Positions 43,951 through 52,281 are shown, counted from the stretch's first letter. The stretch: 64,000 bases of DNA from Mucilaginibacter inviolabilis (GCF_011089895.1 NZ_JAANAT010000002.1:744001-808000); one strand, 5' to 3'. Made by a program: numbers and translations. Notes: generated by a model not told the origin, from the letters alone.

Positions 43951-44719
43951 GTTATTAATAGTGTGTTGCCTGCTGATTATGGTAAGCTGTAAAGCCCGTA
44001 AACAGGTATTGGTGGCTCGCAAGGCTGATTCATCGGCAAAGTCTGTTGATAACAAAGTGAGCAGTAAGTTAAATGCTATCAGAGCAAAGCAGGTGAATTT
44101 CAATACCTTTTCTGGTAAAGCAAAAACCAAGCTCAATATTAATGGTAACAGCAATGATGTTACCCTCAATATTCGTATTGAGCGCGATAAACGGATCTGG
44201 GTTTCCATTACCGCCATTTTGGGGGTTGAAGCTGCCCGGGCACTGATCACACCTGACAGTATATTGCTTATCAATCGTTTGCAGGGAGTGTATTTACGTA
44301 AGCCATTTAGCTATGTATATAAGTATGTCAGCACCCAGGTTAACTATAAAACACTGGAGTCGTTACTGATTGGTAATGCCGTGCCTGAATTGCTGAACGA
44401 AAAAGCCGAGCTGACCAATGCGGATGGAAATACCACCCTGAGCGGCAGTTTACAGGATTTGCTATATAAGCTGGTTTTAGGCGCCGATCTGAAAGTTACA
44501 CAAACAAATTTGTCCAATCAAAACGAAGGACAATCTTTGCAGGTGACTAACAATAGCTTTATCCAGGCAACAAATCGGGTTATGCCATCACAAATAGATA
44601 TCGCATCAGTAGTAAAAGATAAAAAAATACAGGTTAATTTGCATTATACAAAGGCCGACTTTGACGTACAGCAGGAATATCCATTCAATATCCCCGCCAA
44701 TTACGAGCCGGCCAAATAA
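43928..44719 (+). CDS. DUF4292 lipoprotein
   Basis: 263 residues. Lipoprotein signal LLIVCCLLIMVSC with lipobox cysteine at residue 20; then VNFNTFSGKAKTKLNINGNS and RIERDKRIWVSITAILGVEAARA, the DUF4292 pattern, a LolA/LolB-like beta half-barrel. Probably outer-membrane anchored, possibly handling lipoproteins or lipids (inference from fold likeness only). It overlaps the TPR gene by 23 nt and is 17 nt from the EnvC-like gene. Confidence 0.82.
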   Translation: MRKNIASKLLIVCCLLIMVSCKARKQVLVARKADSSAKSVDNKVSSKLNAIRAKQVNFNTFSGKAKTKLNINGNSNDVTLNIRIERDKRIWVSITAILGVEAARALITPDSILLINRLQGVYLRKPFSYVYKYVSTQVNYKTLESLLIGNAVPELLNEKAELTNADGNTTLSGSLQDLLYKLVLGADLKVTQTNLSNQNEGQSLQVTNNSFIQATNRVMPSQIDIASVVKDKKIQVNLHYTKADFDVQQEYPFNIPANYEPAK

Positions 44720-44736
44720 TTAATTATGTTTGTTTG

Positions 44737-46026
44737 ATGAAGTTTTTAAAAGCAGTATTTTTTATAATAGCGGTATTTATAGCGGTTGATGTGCATGCTC
44801 AAAGCAGCCAGGAGTTAAAACGCAGACGGGATAAATTATCAGAAGAGCTGGAGCAACTGAATAAAGATTATCAGGAAACCTCGCAAAATAAAAGAGCTAC
44901 TTTAAAACAACTGAGTTTGTTAAAAGCGCAAATAAACCTGCGGGAAGAGAAAATAAATATCATCAACTCGGAAGTAAGAAATTTAGATAATCAAATCTCA
45001 GAGAGCAATAATACCGTACATAGTTTACAAAATCAGCTCGACCAGCTAAAAAAAGAATATGCAGCCATGATACTTTTTGCTTATCGCAATCAAAGTGCCT
45101 ATAATAAGCTGATGTTCATTTTTGCTTCGAGGGATTTTAACCAAGCCTATAAACGATTAAAATATTTACAACAGTTTGGTACCTACCGCGAGCGACAGGC
45201 GGGTTATATACAGGGAACCCAAAAAGAACTGCATGTAAAGATAAATGAGCTAGATAAAAACAAGCAGGAAAAGAGCAATCTGCTGGCTGATCAACAAAAG
45301 GAGAAGGAAACGCTTGGTAAAGAAAAGAATAACCAGGTAAAAGTGGTAAGCGATTTGTCGCAACATGAAGGGCAGTTGAAACAGCAGCAACGCGAGGTTC
45401 AGGCAAAAATTGCCAAAACCAACAGGGAAATTGCCTCAACTATCCGCAGGGAAATTGAGGAAGCCAGGCGCAAGGCCGAGGCAGAAGCAAGAGAGGCCGC
45501 CAGAATAGCCGCAGCTAAAGCAAAAGCCGAAAACAGGCCCGCTCCGGTAGCTCCGTCTAAGCCAGCGGTACGAAGCGAATCGAGTGTGTTGAATGCGACA
45601 CCGGAGGCTGCTAAGTTGTCAAATGACTTTTTGGGTAACCGCGGTCGTTTGCCATGGCCGGTTGCCAACGGTGTGATAACCCAGGGATTTGGTATGTATA
45701 CTACGCCGGAGGGAATAAAAAGTGAAAGCACCGGTATTGATATAAAAACCAACCCCGGAAGCTCAGTAAGGGCTGTATTTGATGGTACGGTGGTGAGAGT
45801 GGTTGACGTGAGCGGAACTTACCTGGTGATGATAGTTCACGGGGAATATTTTACCGTATATGCCAACTTAAGGTCGGTTAGTGTGGCCAGGGGACAAAAG
45901 GTGAGTACCAAGCAAACATTAGGAACAGTGGCGACAGATTCGTCGACGGGAGAAACAGAAGTTCACTTTGAAGTTTATAAAGTGAAAGATCCAACTAACC
46001 CTAAAACGTGGCTGGCACCTAACTAA
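44737..46026 (+). CDS. EnvC-like murein hydrolase activator (LytM domain)
   Basis: 429 residues from ATG 44737. Signal peptide about 1-21 (FFIIAVFIAVDVHAQ). A long coiled coil follows (about 23-275, rich in Q/E/K, with RREIEEARRKAEAEAREAAR), then a C-terminal LytM/M23 domain (about 305-425). The catalytic residues are not intact: the usual HxGxD reads STGIDIKT and the usual YAHL reads YANL, while EVHFEVY keeps one histidine. This is the pattern of non-enzymatic EnvC/NlpD proteins that activate amidases at the division site. Confidence 0.85.
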   Translation: MKFLKAVFFIIAVFIAVDVHAQSSQELKRRRDKLSEELEQLNKDYQETSQNKRATLKQLSLLKAQINLREEKINIINSEVRNLDNQISESNNTVHSLQNQLDQLKKEYAAMILFAYRNQSAYNKLMFIFASRDFNQAYKRLKYLQQFGTYRERQAGYIQGTQKELHVKINELDKNKQEKSNLLADQQKEKETLGKEKNNQVKVVSDLSQHEGQLKQQQREVQAKIAKTNREIASTIRREIEEARRKAEAEAREAARIAAAKAKAENRPAPVAPSKPAVRSESSVLNATPEAAKLSNDFLGNRGRLPWPVANGVITQGFGMYTTPEGIKSESTGIDIKTNPGSSVRAVFDGTVVRVVDVSGTYLVMIVHGEYFTVYANLRSVSVARGQKVSTKQTLGTVATDSSTGETEVHFEVYKVKDPTNPKTWLAPN

Positions 46027-46095
46027 TTAGTTATGAAATTTTAATTGAAAACTAATTAGTTAGAGATTTTATGAAATTTTAATTGTATATATTTG
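46021..46095 (+). promoter_or_regulatory. Repeated motifs and -7 box upstream of tatA
   Basis: The 12-bp palindrome AACTAATTAGTT occurs twice (46021-46032 and 46050-46061), and TTATGAAATTTTAATTG occurs twice (46031-46047 and 46069-46085). A TATATTTG -7 box (46088-46095) ends 19 nt before the tatA ATG. The first palindrome includes the stop of the EnvC-like gene. It could be a regulator-binding array or a simple duplication. Confidence 0.5.
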
Positions 46096-46114
46096 TAACC
46101 TTAATTTAAATGCT

Positions 46115-46564
46115 ATGCTAAGTTCAGTTTTTTTATTTTTAAATATTGGTACGAGCGAGATGGTACTGATACTTTTTGCAGCATTAATGCTTTTTGGAGG
46201 TGATAAACTACCTGAGCTGGCACGCGGTTTAGGCAAAGGCATCCGTGATTTTAAAGATGCATCTGAGGATGTAAAACGTGAAATTAACAATCAGATTAAC
46301 AACTACGAGGAAAAGAAAACCGAAACTACAGTAAAAGATACTCCGATTGCTGAAGAAAACACTGCAGAACACACCACCACCACAACTACTGCGGAGGATA
46401 ATGAAGTGAAGCACCCTATACATGGTGTAGAAAATACGGTGCCCAATACAATCCCTATCTCGGATACTTACGTAAGTACCCATGAAAGTGAGCCTGTGGC
46501 AGAAACGCACATTGACCTTACCAAGAAAACAACCGTAGATCCTGTTAAAACAGAACACGAATAA
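46115..46564 (+). CDS. tatA: TatA/E-family twin-arginine translocase component with long acidic tail
   Basis: 149 residues. N-terminal helix VLILFAALMLFGGDKLPELA, hinge and amphipathic helix (LARGLGKGIRDFKDASED) are TatA/B hallmarks. After residue 65 comes a long hydrophilic tail rich in T, E and V (TTTTTAEDNEVK), longer than a usual TatA. It forms the pore for folded proteins with TatC, which is not in this window. A second, 58-residue TatA follows at 46608. The longer form may do a TatB-like job (inference). Confidence 0.9.
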   Translation: MLSSVFLFLNIGTSEMVLILFAALMLFGGDKLPELARGLGKGIRDFKDASEDVKREINNQINNYEEKKTETTVKDTPIAEENTAEHTTTTTTAEDNEVKHPIHGVENTVPNTIPISDTYVSTHESEPVAETHIDLTKKTTVDPVKTEHE

Positions 46565-46607
46565 CACAAGTCATAATAATATTTACATAACATAAAACTT
46601 AAAAATC

Positions 46608-46784
46608 ATGGGTGGATTAGGCGCACCAGAAATCATTCTGATCATCATTGCAATACTTTTATTGTTTGGCGGTAAAAAAATACCTGAACTAATGAGAGGT
46701 TTAGGAAAAGGCGTTAAAGAATTTAAAGACGCGCAAAACGGCGAAAGCAATACAAGCACCAGCGAAGAGAAACCAAAAGTTTAG
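46608..46784 (+). CDS. tatA: Short TatA/E-family protein
   Basis: 58 residues. It reads MGGLGAPEIILIIIAILLLF, then GGKKIPELMRGLGKGVKEF, then a short tail ending EEKPKV. This is a minimal TatA: one membrane helix, the FGG hinge and an amphipathic helix. It starts 44 nt after the longer tatA, on the same transcript. It is close in sequence to the first 45 residues of that protein, so the pair is probably a tandem duplication. Confidence 0.92.
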   Translation: MGGLGAPEIILIIIAILLLFGGKKIPELMRGLGKGVKEFKDAQNGESNTSTSEEKPKV

Positions 46785-46793
46785 TTGGAATTA

Positions 46794-46873
46794 GTATCAA
46801 GTAGCTAGTATCAAGTATCATGATTCTTGCAGAGGTATAAAATACAGCTGTGTTGATACTAGTTACTTGGTAC
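46794..46873. repeat. Family A word palindrome, copy A6 (degenerate)
   Basis: Left arm 46794-46824 is intact. The right arm (about 46852-46873, GTTGATACTAGTTACTTGGTAC) has lost one word and has single-base changes. It begins 10 nt after the short tatA stop. Confidence 0.8.
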
Positions 46874-46901
46874 AATCTGATACTTTTGTTTATTGCATAT
46901 G

Positions 46902-46949
46902 AACTTATCTGTTGAATTATTTCGTATTTCAACAGATAAGTTTTTTATT
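46902..46949 (+). terminator. Terminator of the tatA transcript, abutting gatA
   Basis: A perfect 15-bp stem: 46902-46916 (AACTTATCTGTTGAA) with 46928-46942, an 11-nt loop, then TTTTATTTT. It ends 9 nt before the gatA start codon, and its T-run overlaps the candidate gatA -7 box (46946-46953). It is either a terminator for tatA or a conditional attenuator of gatA. Confidence 0.75.
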
Positions 46950-46953
46950 TTAG
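46946..46953 (+). promoter_or_regulatory. -7 box of gatA, leaderless geometry
   Basis: TATTTTAG, then exactly CCCC, then ATG (46958). The 4-nt spacing equals that before the GT4 gene (1612) and purQ (16848). The -33 element would fall in the loop of the preceding hairpin and is not a good TTTG. Confidence 0.4.
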
Positions 46954-46957
46954 CCCC

Positions 46958-48382
46958 ATGGCTAAATTTTATTCCTCTTTAAATGAAATAAGGAGTGGGT
47001 TGCAACGTGCGGAAATTACCGTTGAAGGACTGGTAAAGAACTATCTTGATCAAATTAAAAAAAATGCTCATCTAAATGCCTTTAACGAGGTGTTTGAAGA
47101 AGAAGCATTGATCAATGCAAAAAACATTGACAACCGGATAAAAAATGGTACAGCCGGCAAACTGGCCGGAATGGTTATCGGTATAAAAGATAACATCTGT
47201 TACAAAGGGCACCAGGTAAGTGCTTCTTCCAAAATATTAAAAGATTTCACCTCTATTTATTCATCAACCATTGTTGAGCGCCTGCTGGCCGAAGATGTGG
47301 TTATTATTGGCCGCTGCAATTGTGATGAGTTTGCCATGGGCGGCGCTAATGAAACCTCTTATTTTGGCCCGGTAAAAAACATGGCCGACGAAACTAGGGT
47401 TTCCGGCGGCTCATCTGGCGGTTCGGCAGTGGCTGTGCAGGCAAATATGTGCCATGCAGCTATTGGTACCGACACCGGGGGCTCCGTAAGGCAACCCGCT
47501 TCATTTTGTGGTGTTATTGGTTTAAAGCCTACTTATGGTCGTGTTTCCAGGCATGGTATTATTGCTTTTGCCTCGTCATTTGACCAGGTTGGCCCTATCA
47601 CCAGGTCGGTTGAGGATGCCGCCTTATTGTTGGAGGTTATGGCCGGTCCCGATGATTATGATAGCACACTGGCTCAGCAGGAAGTACCCGCGTTTTCTGC
47701 CCATATCGAAAAAACAGGTAAAAAGAAGATAGCATACCTACAGGAAGCCATTTCGAGTCCGGGTGTTGATGCCGAGGTAAAAGATGTGCTGGTAAAATAT
47801 ATTGATAAACTCCGTGCAGATGGTCATACGGTAACACCTATTGCCTTTGAACAATTAGACTACCTGGTACCGGCTTATTATATTTTGGCCATGGCCGAAG
47901 CTTCTTCAAACCTGGCCCGGTACGATGGGGTTCATTACGGGTACCGCAGTCCATCGGCCGATGATCTGCAGTCTACTTATAAACGCTCCCGCTCTGAAGG
48001 TTTTGGCAAAGAAGTAAAACGCCGCATTATGCTGGGTACATTTGTACTGAGTGCCGGTTATTATGATGCCTATTATGCTAAAGCTCAGAAGGTACGCCGG
48101 CTGATCAGGGAAAAAACCGACCAGATATTAAACGAGTATGATTTTATATTGGTACCTACAGCTCCGGAACCTGCATTTGCTCTGGGTAAAGAAGAAAAAG
48201 ACCCCGTGGTAACCTATCTTTCTGATATTTTTACCGTACAAGCATCGTTAGCAGGTGTTCCAGCTATTTCCTTGCCTGTTGGCAATAATAGCCAGGGTTT
48301 GCCGTTAGGTTTACAATTGCTTGCTAAGCATTTTAACGAACAGGAACTATTGAATTTTTCAAAATATTTCCTTGAACTTTAA
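46958..48382 (+). CDS. gatA: Asp-tRNA(Asn)/Glu-tRNA(Gln) amidotransferase subunit A
   Basis: 474 residues, amidase-signature enzyme. The Ser-cisSer-Lys triad is Lys77 (GIKDNI), Ser152 (GGSSGGS) and Ser176 (GTDTGGSVRQPASF), all where GatA has them. It releases ammonia from glutamine for transamidation of mischarged Glu-tRNA(Gln) or Asp-tRNA(Asn), working with GatB and GatC (not here). The start codon is immediately downstream of a terminator-like hairpin. Confidence 0.93.
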   Translation: MAKFYSSLNEIRSGLQRAEITVEGLVKNYLDQIKKNAHLNAFNEVFEEEALINAKNIDNRIKNGTAGKLAGMVIGIKDNICYKGHQVSASSKILKDFTSIYSSTIVERLLAEDVVIIGRCNCDEFAMGGANETSYFGPVKNMADETRVSGGSSGGSAVAVQANMCHAAIGTDTGGSVRQPASFCGVIGLKPTYGRVSRHGIIAFASSFDQVGPITRSVEDAALLLEVMAGPDDYDSTLAQQEVPAFSAHIEKTGKKKIAYLQEAISSPGVDAEVKDVLVKYIDKLRADGHTVTPIAFEQLDYLVPAYYILAMAEASSNLARYDGVHYGYRSPSADDLQSTYKRSRSEGFGKEVKRRIMLGTFVLSAGYYDAYYAKAQKVRRLIREKTDQILNEYDFILVPTAPEPAFALGKEEKDPVVTYLSDIFTVQASLAGVPAISLPVGNNSQGLPLGLQLLAKHFNEQELLNFSKYFLEL

Positions 48383-48450
48383 AAAAATTAATAATTTAGT
48401 AAAATAACCGGTGTTGGTTATAGTCTTTGGTTAATTTAAATCCCTAAAGA

Positions 48451-49680
48451 ATGAAGAAACTATTTACGCTTACCATCTGCTTTTTATTACTGCAAATTGT
48501 TTACGCAAACGCTTCTTCAAAATCAACATTTCAATGGCCAAATATTGCACAGGATACTATCCTGAAAAAGGTTGTTGTGCAAGCTACGGCTCCCGGCCCG
48601 TTAAGAGGCATTTATGAGCGTCGCTTGGATTCTATCAGCAAAGACATCCCGTTGGAATATAATGAGTATGTACAAACTTATATAGACCTGTACATGCAAA
48701 ACCGCGATGAGATGGGGCAGGTGATAGGCCTATCTAAATATTATTTCCCTATTTACGAAAAAGCTTTCCGCGATGCCGGTATACCCGAAGAGATAAAATT
48801 CCTTTCGATAGTGGAATCAAAGCTTGATCCTAATGCGGTATCAAGAGTAGGTGCAACAGGTCCGTGGCAGTTCATGTTTACTACCGCCAAATTGTATGGC
48901 TTAAATATGGATAGCTATGTTGACGAACGCCGCGATCCTATACAAGCAACTTATGCTGCTGCAGCTTATTTAAAAGATGCCTACCAGGAGTTTGGAGATT
49001 GGCTTTTAGCTATAGCATCTTACAATTGCGGTAAAAGTAATGTAGAGCGTGCTGTTGAAAAAGCAGGAGCGAATGATTTTTGGAGCGCCCGTCAATATCT
49101 GCCTACTGAAACCCGGGGATACGTACCTGCTTTTATCGCCATGAATTATGTAATGCATTATTTTAATAAGCATAACATCGTTCCGCAGGCTTGTAACTTT
49201 TCGCTAAAGACAGATACGGTTATGGTGAAAAAATATGTTGCCCTAAGCAGTATATCACAAGCCCTGAAAGTAAACATCAATGAATTAGCTATATTAAACC
49301 CGGCTTACAAAAGATTAATAGTTAACGGTTCACCGGCAACACCGCGCAGATTGATACTGCCGCAGGTTCCTAAGGAAAATTATGCCGTTTTATATAATGT
49401 GCTGAATGGTGGTGATGCTGTTGCCCCAGAACCAAAAGTAACTTATGCTTCCTATGCAGAGAATAAACCTGAACGCAAAATGCCTACGCGTCATCGGGTT
49501 CGAAAAGGTGAAACTCTGACCTCTATTGCAGATAAATACGGGGTTGAAGTACAGGATTTGAAAGTTTGGAACCATTTGAAAAGCAACAAAGCTCCGGTTG
49601 GAGTAAGCATTAAAGTAAATAATGGTGACGATGCGTCAACCAGTGCGGCAGTTAGCACGCATACTAGGAAGGTTTTATAA
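48451..49680 (+). CDS. Membrane-bound lytic transglycosylase (MltD-like, SLT and LysM)
   Basis: 409 residues. Signal peptide about 1-22 (FTLTICFLLLQIVYANA). The SLT domain at about 105-230 has catalytic Glu122 in SIVESKLDPNAVS and GATGPWQFMFTTAKLYGL, followed by IASYNCGKSNVERAVEKAG. A LysM domain at about 348-395 (HRVRKGETLTSIADKYGV) binds peptidoglycan glycan. It cleaves the glycan with formation of 1,6-anhydro-MurNAc in the periplasm. A strong terminator follows. Confidence 0.92.
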   Translation: MKKLFTLTICFLLLQIVYANASSKSTFQWPNIAQDTILKKVVVQATAPGPLRGIYERRLDSISKDIPLEYNEYVQTYIDLYMQNRDEMGQVIGLSKYYFPIYEKAFRDAGIPEEIKFLSIVESKLDPNAVSRVGATGPWQFMFTTAKLYGLNMDSYVDERRDPIQATYAAAAYLKDAYQEFGDWLLAIASYNCGKSNVERAVEKAGANDFWSARQYLPTETRGYVPAFIAMNYVMHYFNKHNIVPQACNFSLKTDTVMVKKYVALSSISQALKVNINELAILNPAYKRLIVNGSPATPRRLILPQVPKENYAVLYNVLNGGDAVAPEPKVTYASYAENKPERKMPTRHRVRKGETLTSIADKYGVEVQDLKVWNHLKSNKAPVGVSIKVNNGDDASTSAAVSTHTRKVL

Positions 49681-49764
49681 TTTAAAGCAGAGCTTTGAAC
49701 GCAGAAACCTGTACTGATAAATGAAATTGATAATGAAAAAAGTTTAAACACCTGAATATGAGGG

Positions 49765-49801
49765 GCCCGGTTTTGATGTATTTCGAAGCCGGGCTTTTTT
49801 A
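49765..49801 (+). terminator. Intrinsic terminator after the lytic transglycosylase gene
   Basis: GCCCGG (49765-49770) pairs with CCGGGC (49789-49794), extended by T-A and T-G pairs, then TTTTTT. It lies 85 nt after the stop codon at 49680 and before the maeB -7 box (TAATTTTG, 49826-49833). Confidence 0.85.
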
Positions 49802-49853
49802 TTCGGGTTACCATAAAAAGAATTGTAATTTTGAGCGCTTGAATTTTGAGAAA

Positions 49854-52145
49854 ATGAACAAGAACAACCGTAAACAGGACGCCTTAAACTACCACTCACA
49901 AGGTCGTCCGGGAAAAATACAGGTAGTACCTACCAAACCAACCAATTCACAACGCGACCTCACTATGGCGTATTCGCCGGGTGTAGCCGAGCCTTGTCTT
50001 CGTATAGCAGAAAATGTAGAAGATGTATATAAATATACCGCCAAGGGTAACCTGGTAGCCGTTATCAGTAATGGTACCGCGGTGTTAGGCCTGGGTAATA
50101 TCGGCCCCGAAGCCAGCAAGCCAGTAATGGAGGGAAAGGGTCTGCTATTTAAGATCTATGCCGATATTGACGTGTTTGACCTGGAAGTAAATGCTAAAAG
50201 TGTAGACGAGTTTGTAACTATAGTAAAAGCGCTTGAACCAACCTTTGGCGGCGTTAACCTGGAAGATATATCTGCCCCAACCTGTTTCGAGATCGAGCGC
50301 AGGTTGAAGGCCGAAATGAATATCCCGGTGATGCACGATGACCAGCATGGTACCGCTATCATATCGGGTGCGGCTTTAATGAATGCCTGCGAAATACAGG
50401 GCAAAAAGCTGGATAAGATAAAAATGGTGGTTAACGGTGCCGGCGCGGCTGCCGTATCGTGTACCAAAATGTATCTTTCACTAGGTGTAAAAAAAGAAAA
50501 CCTGGTGATGTTTGATATCAATGGTTTGCTGACACCTGAGCGTACCGATCTGGATGACATCAGACTAGAATTTGCTACCACCCGTACAGATATAAAATCA
50601 TTGGCCGATGCTATGAAAAATGCTGACGTGTTTGTTGGCCTTTCTGCAGCTAATGTAGTTGATGCCGATATGCTGAAGTCAATGGCTAAAAAGCCTATTG
50701 TGTTTGCTATGGCTAACCCGGTTCCTGAGGTTGACTATGACCTGGCAGTTCAAACCCGCGATGATATCATTATGGCTACCGGTCGTTCTGATTTTCCGAA
50801 CCAGGTGAATAACGTATTAGGCTTTCCTTACATTTTCAGAGGAGCGCTTGATGTACGAGCTACTGCTATAAACGAGGCTATGAAAATAGCCGCCACACAC
50901 GCTATTGCCGAGATGGCTAAAAAGCCGGTTCCGGAAGCAGTAAATCTGGCCTATAATACTACCAATCTTAAATTCGGAAGGGACTATATCATTCCTAAGC
51001 CGATGGATCAAAGACTTATTGTTGAGGTATCGGCCGCGGTTGCCAAAGCAGCCATGGAGTCGGGTGTTGCCCGTAAAGCCATAACCGATTGGGAGGCTTA
51101 TTATGAAGAGTTGCGTTCAAGATTAGGTACTAATGATAAATTGCTGCGTAATCTTACCAATAAGGCTAAGCAAAATCCTAAGCGTGTAGTTTTTGCCGAA
51201 GCTGATAATTATAAAATATTAAGATCGGCCCAGATTGTAAAGGAAGAGGGTATAGCTACGCCGATATTGCTGGGTAACGAAGATAAGATCAGGCGTATCA
51301 TGCGCGAGAATGATCTTGACCTTGGCGATGTGCAGATTATTGACCCACGTGTGAAATGTGAAAACATGGAGGAGTATGCGGAGTTTCTGTATCAAAAACG
51401 TCAACGCAGAGGGGTAACTTTATTTGAAGCCCGCAAAATGCTGAGTGACCGTAACTATTACGGAGCCTGCATGGTACAATTTGGCAGAGCCGATGCCTTG
51501 ATATCGGGCCTAACCAAAAACTATGTGCCTACTATTAAACCGGCTCTGCAAATCATCGGTACCGAAGATGGTGTGAACCGGGTAGCTGGTATGTATATGA
51601 TGATCACCCAAAAAGGCCCTGTGTTTTTTGGGGATACTACCGTGAACGAAAACCCAACCGTACAGGAACTGGTAGATATTACCGTGCTGATAGAACGATC
51701 TGTTAAACAGTTTAATATCAGTCCAAGAGTGGCTGTATTATCCTATTCTAACTTTGGCTCAAATGATGGCCCTATTCCCGAAAAAACAAGGGAAACAGTA
51801 AAATTGCTGCACAAACAATGTCCGGATATGGTAGTTGACGGCGATATGCAGGCCAACTTTGCCCTGAACTCCGATTTGTTGGCTGATAATTTCCCATTTT
51901 CAACCTTAAACGGAAAACCGGCTAATACGCTGATATTCCCTAACCTGGAATCGGGTAATATAGCTTACAAGCTATTGCAGGAAATTGGTGGTGCCGAAGC
52001 TGTTGGACCTATATTATTGGGACTGAAAAAACCGGTACACGTATTACAACTGGGTAGTTCGGTTCGTGAAATTGTAAATATGATTACCATAGCGGTTGTT
52101 GATGCCCAGGCAAAAGCCGAAGCCAGCAAACCAAAAGGCAAGTAA
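49854..52145 (+). CDS. maeB: NADP-dependent malic enzyme (MaeB, with phosphotransacetylase-like domain)
   Basis: 763 residues from ATG 49854. An in-frame ATG at 49758 lies before the terminator and the -7 box TAATTTTG (49826-49833). Residues 1-425 form the malic enzyme: AYSPGVAEPCL, MEGKGLLFKIYADIDVFDLE, HDDQHGTAIISGAAL and the NAD(P) loop VNGAGAAAVSC. Residues about 430-763 form the phosphate acetyltransferase-like domain (VVFAEADNYKILRSAQIV, MVDGDMQANFALN type), which in E. coli MaeB is regulatory and responds to acetyl-CoA. It converts malate to pyruvate with NADPH formation. Confidence 0.94.
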   Translation: MNKNNRKQDALNYHSQGRPGKIQVVPTKPTNSQRDLTMAYSPGVAEPCLRIAENVEDVYKYTAKGNLVAVISNGTAVLGLGNIGPEASKPVMEGKGLLFKIYADIDVFDLEVNAKSVDEFVTIVKALEPTFGGVNLEDISAPTCFEIERRLKAEMNIPVMHDDQHGTAIISGAALMNACEIQGKKLDKIKMVVNGAGAAAVSCTKMYLSLGVKKENLVMFDINGLLTPERTDLDDIRLEFATTRTDIKSLADAMKNADVFVGLSAANVVDADMLKSMAKKPIVFAMANPVPEVDYDLAVQTRDDIIMATGRSDFPNQVNNVLGFPYIFRGALDVRATAINEAMKIAATHAIAEMAKKPVPEAVNLAYNTTNLKFGRDYIIPKPMDQRLIVEVSAAVAKAAMESGVARKAITDWEAYYEELRSRLGTNDKLLRNLTNKAKQNPKRVVFAEADNYKILRSAQIVKEEGIATPILLGNEDKIRRIMRENDLDLGDVQIIDPRVKCENMEEYAEFLYQKRQRRGVTLFEARKMLSDRNYYGACMVQFGRADALISGLTKNYVPTIKPALQIIGTEDGVNRVAGMYMMITQKGPVFFGDTTVNENPTVQELVDITVLIERSVKQFNISPRVAVLSYSNFGSNDGPIPEKTRETVKLLHKQCPDMVVDGDMQANFALNSDLLADNFPFSTLNGKPANTLIFPNLESGNIAYKLLQEIGGAEAVGPILLGLKKPVHVLQLGSSVREIVNMITIAVVDAQAKAEASKPKGK

Positions 52146-52152
52146 ATAAATA

Positions 52153-52248
52153 GTATCAAGTAGTTAGTATCAAGTATCAAGACCGCTGCATTTGTTTTAT
52201 AAATAACATTTTCAAAAGTGTTGATACTTGATACTAGCTACTTGATAC
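52153..52248. repeat. Family A word palindrome, copy A7
   Basis: Left arm 52153-52183 is identical to that of A1; right arm about 52219-52248. It begins 8 nt after the maeB stop. Seventh and last copy of the family in the window. Confidence 0.88.
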
Positions 52249-52281
52249 CTTAACCCCACATTAAATAAAATAAATAATATT

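Noticed and set aside
49758..49853. Extended maeB start
   Set aside because: The extension spans a strong terminator and precedes the -7 box; the conserved N-terminus begins at 49854.
47..52248. Word repeats as possible CRISPR arrays
   Set aside because: The copies are scattered kilobases apart and are palindromic pairs, with no regular spacer series and no cas genes.
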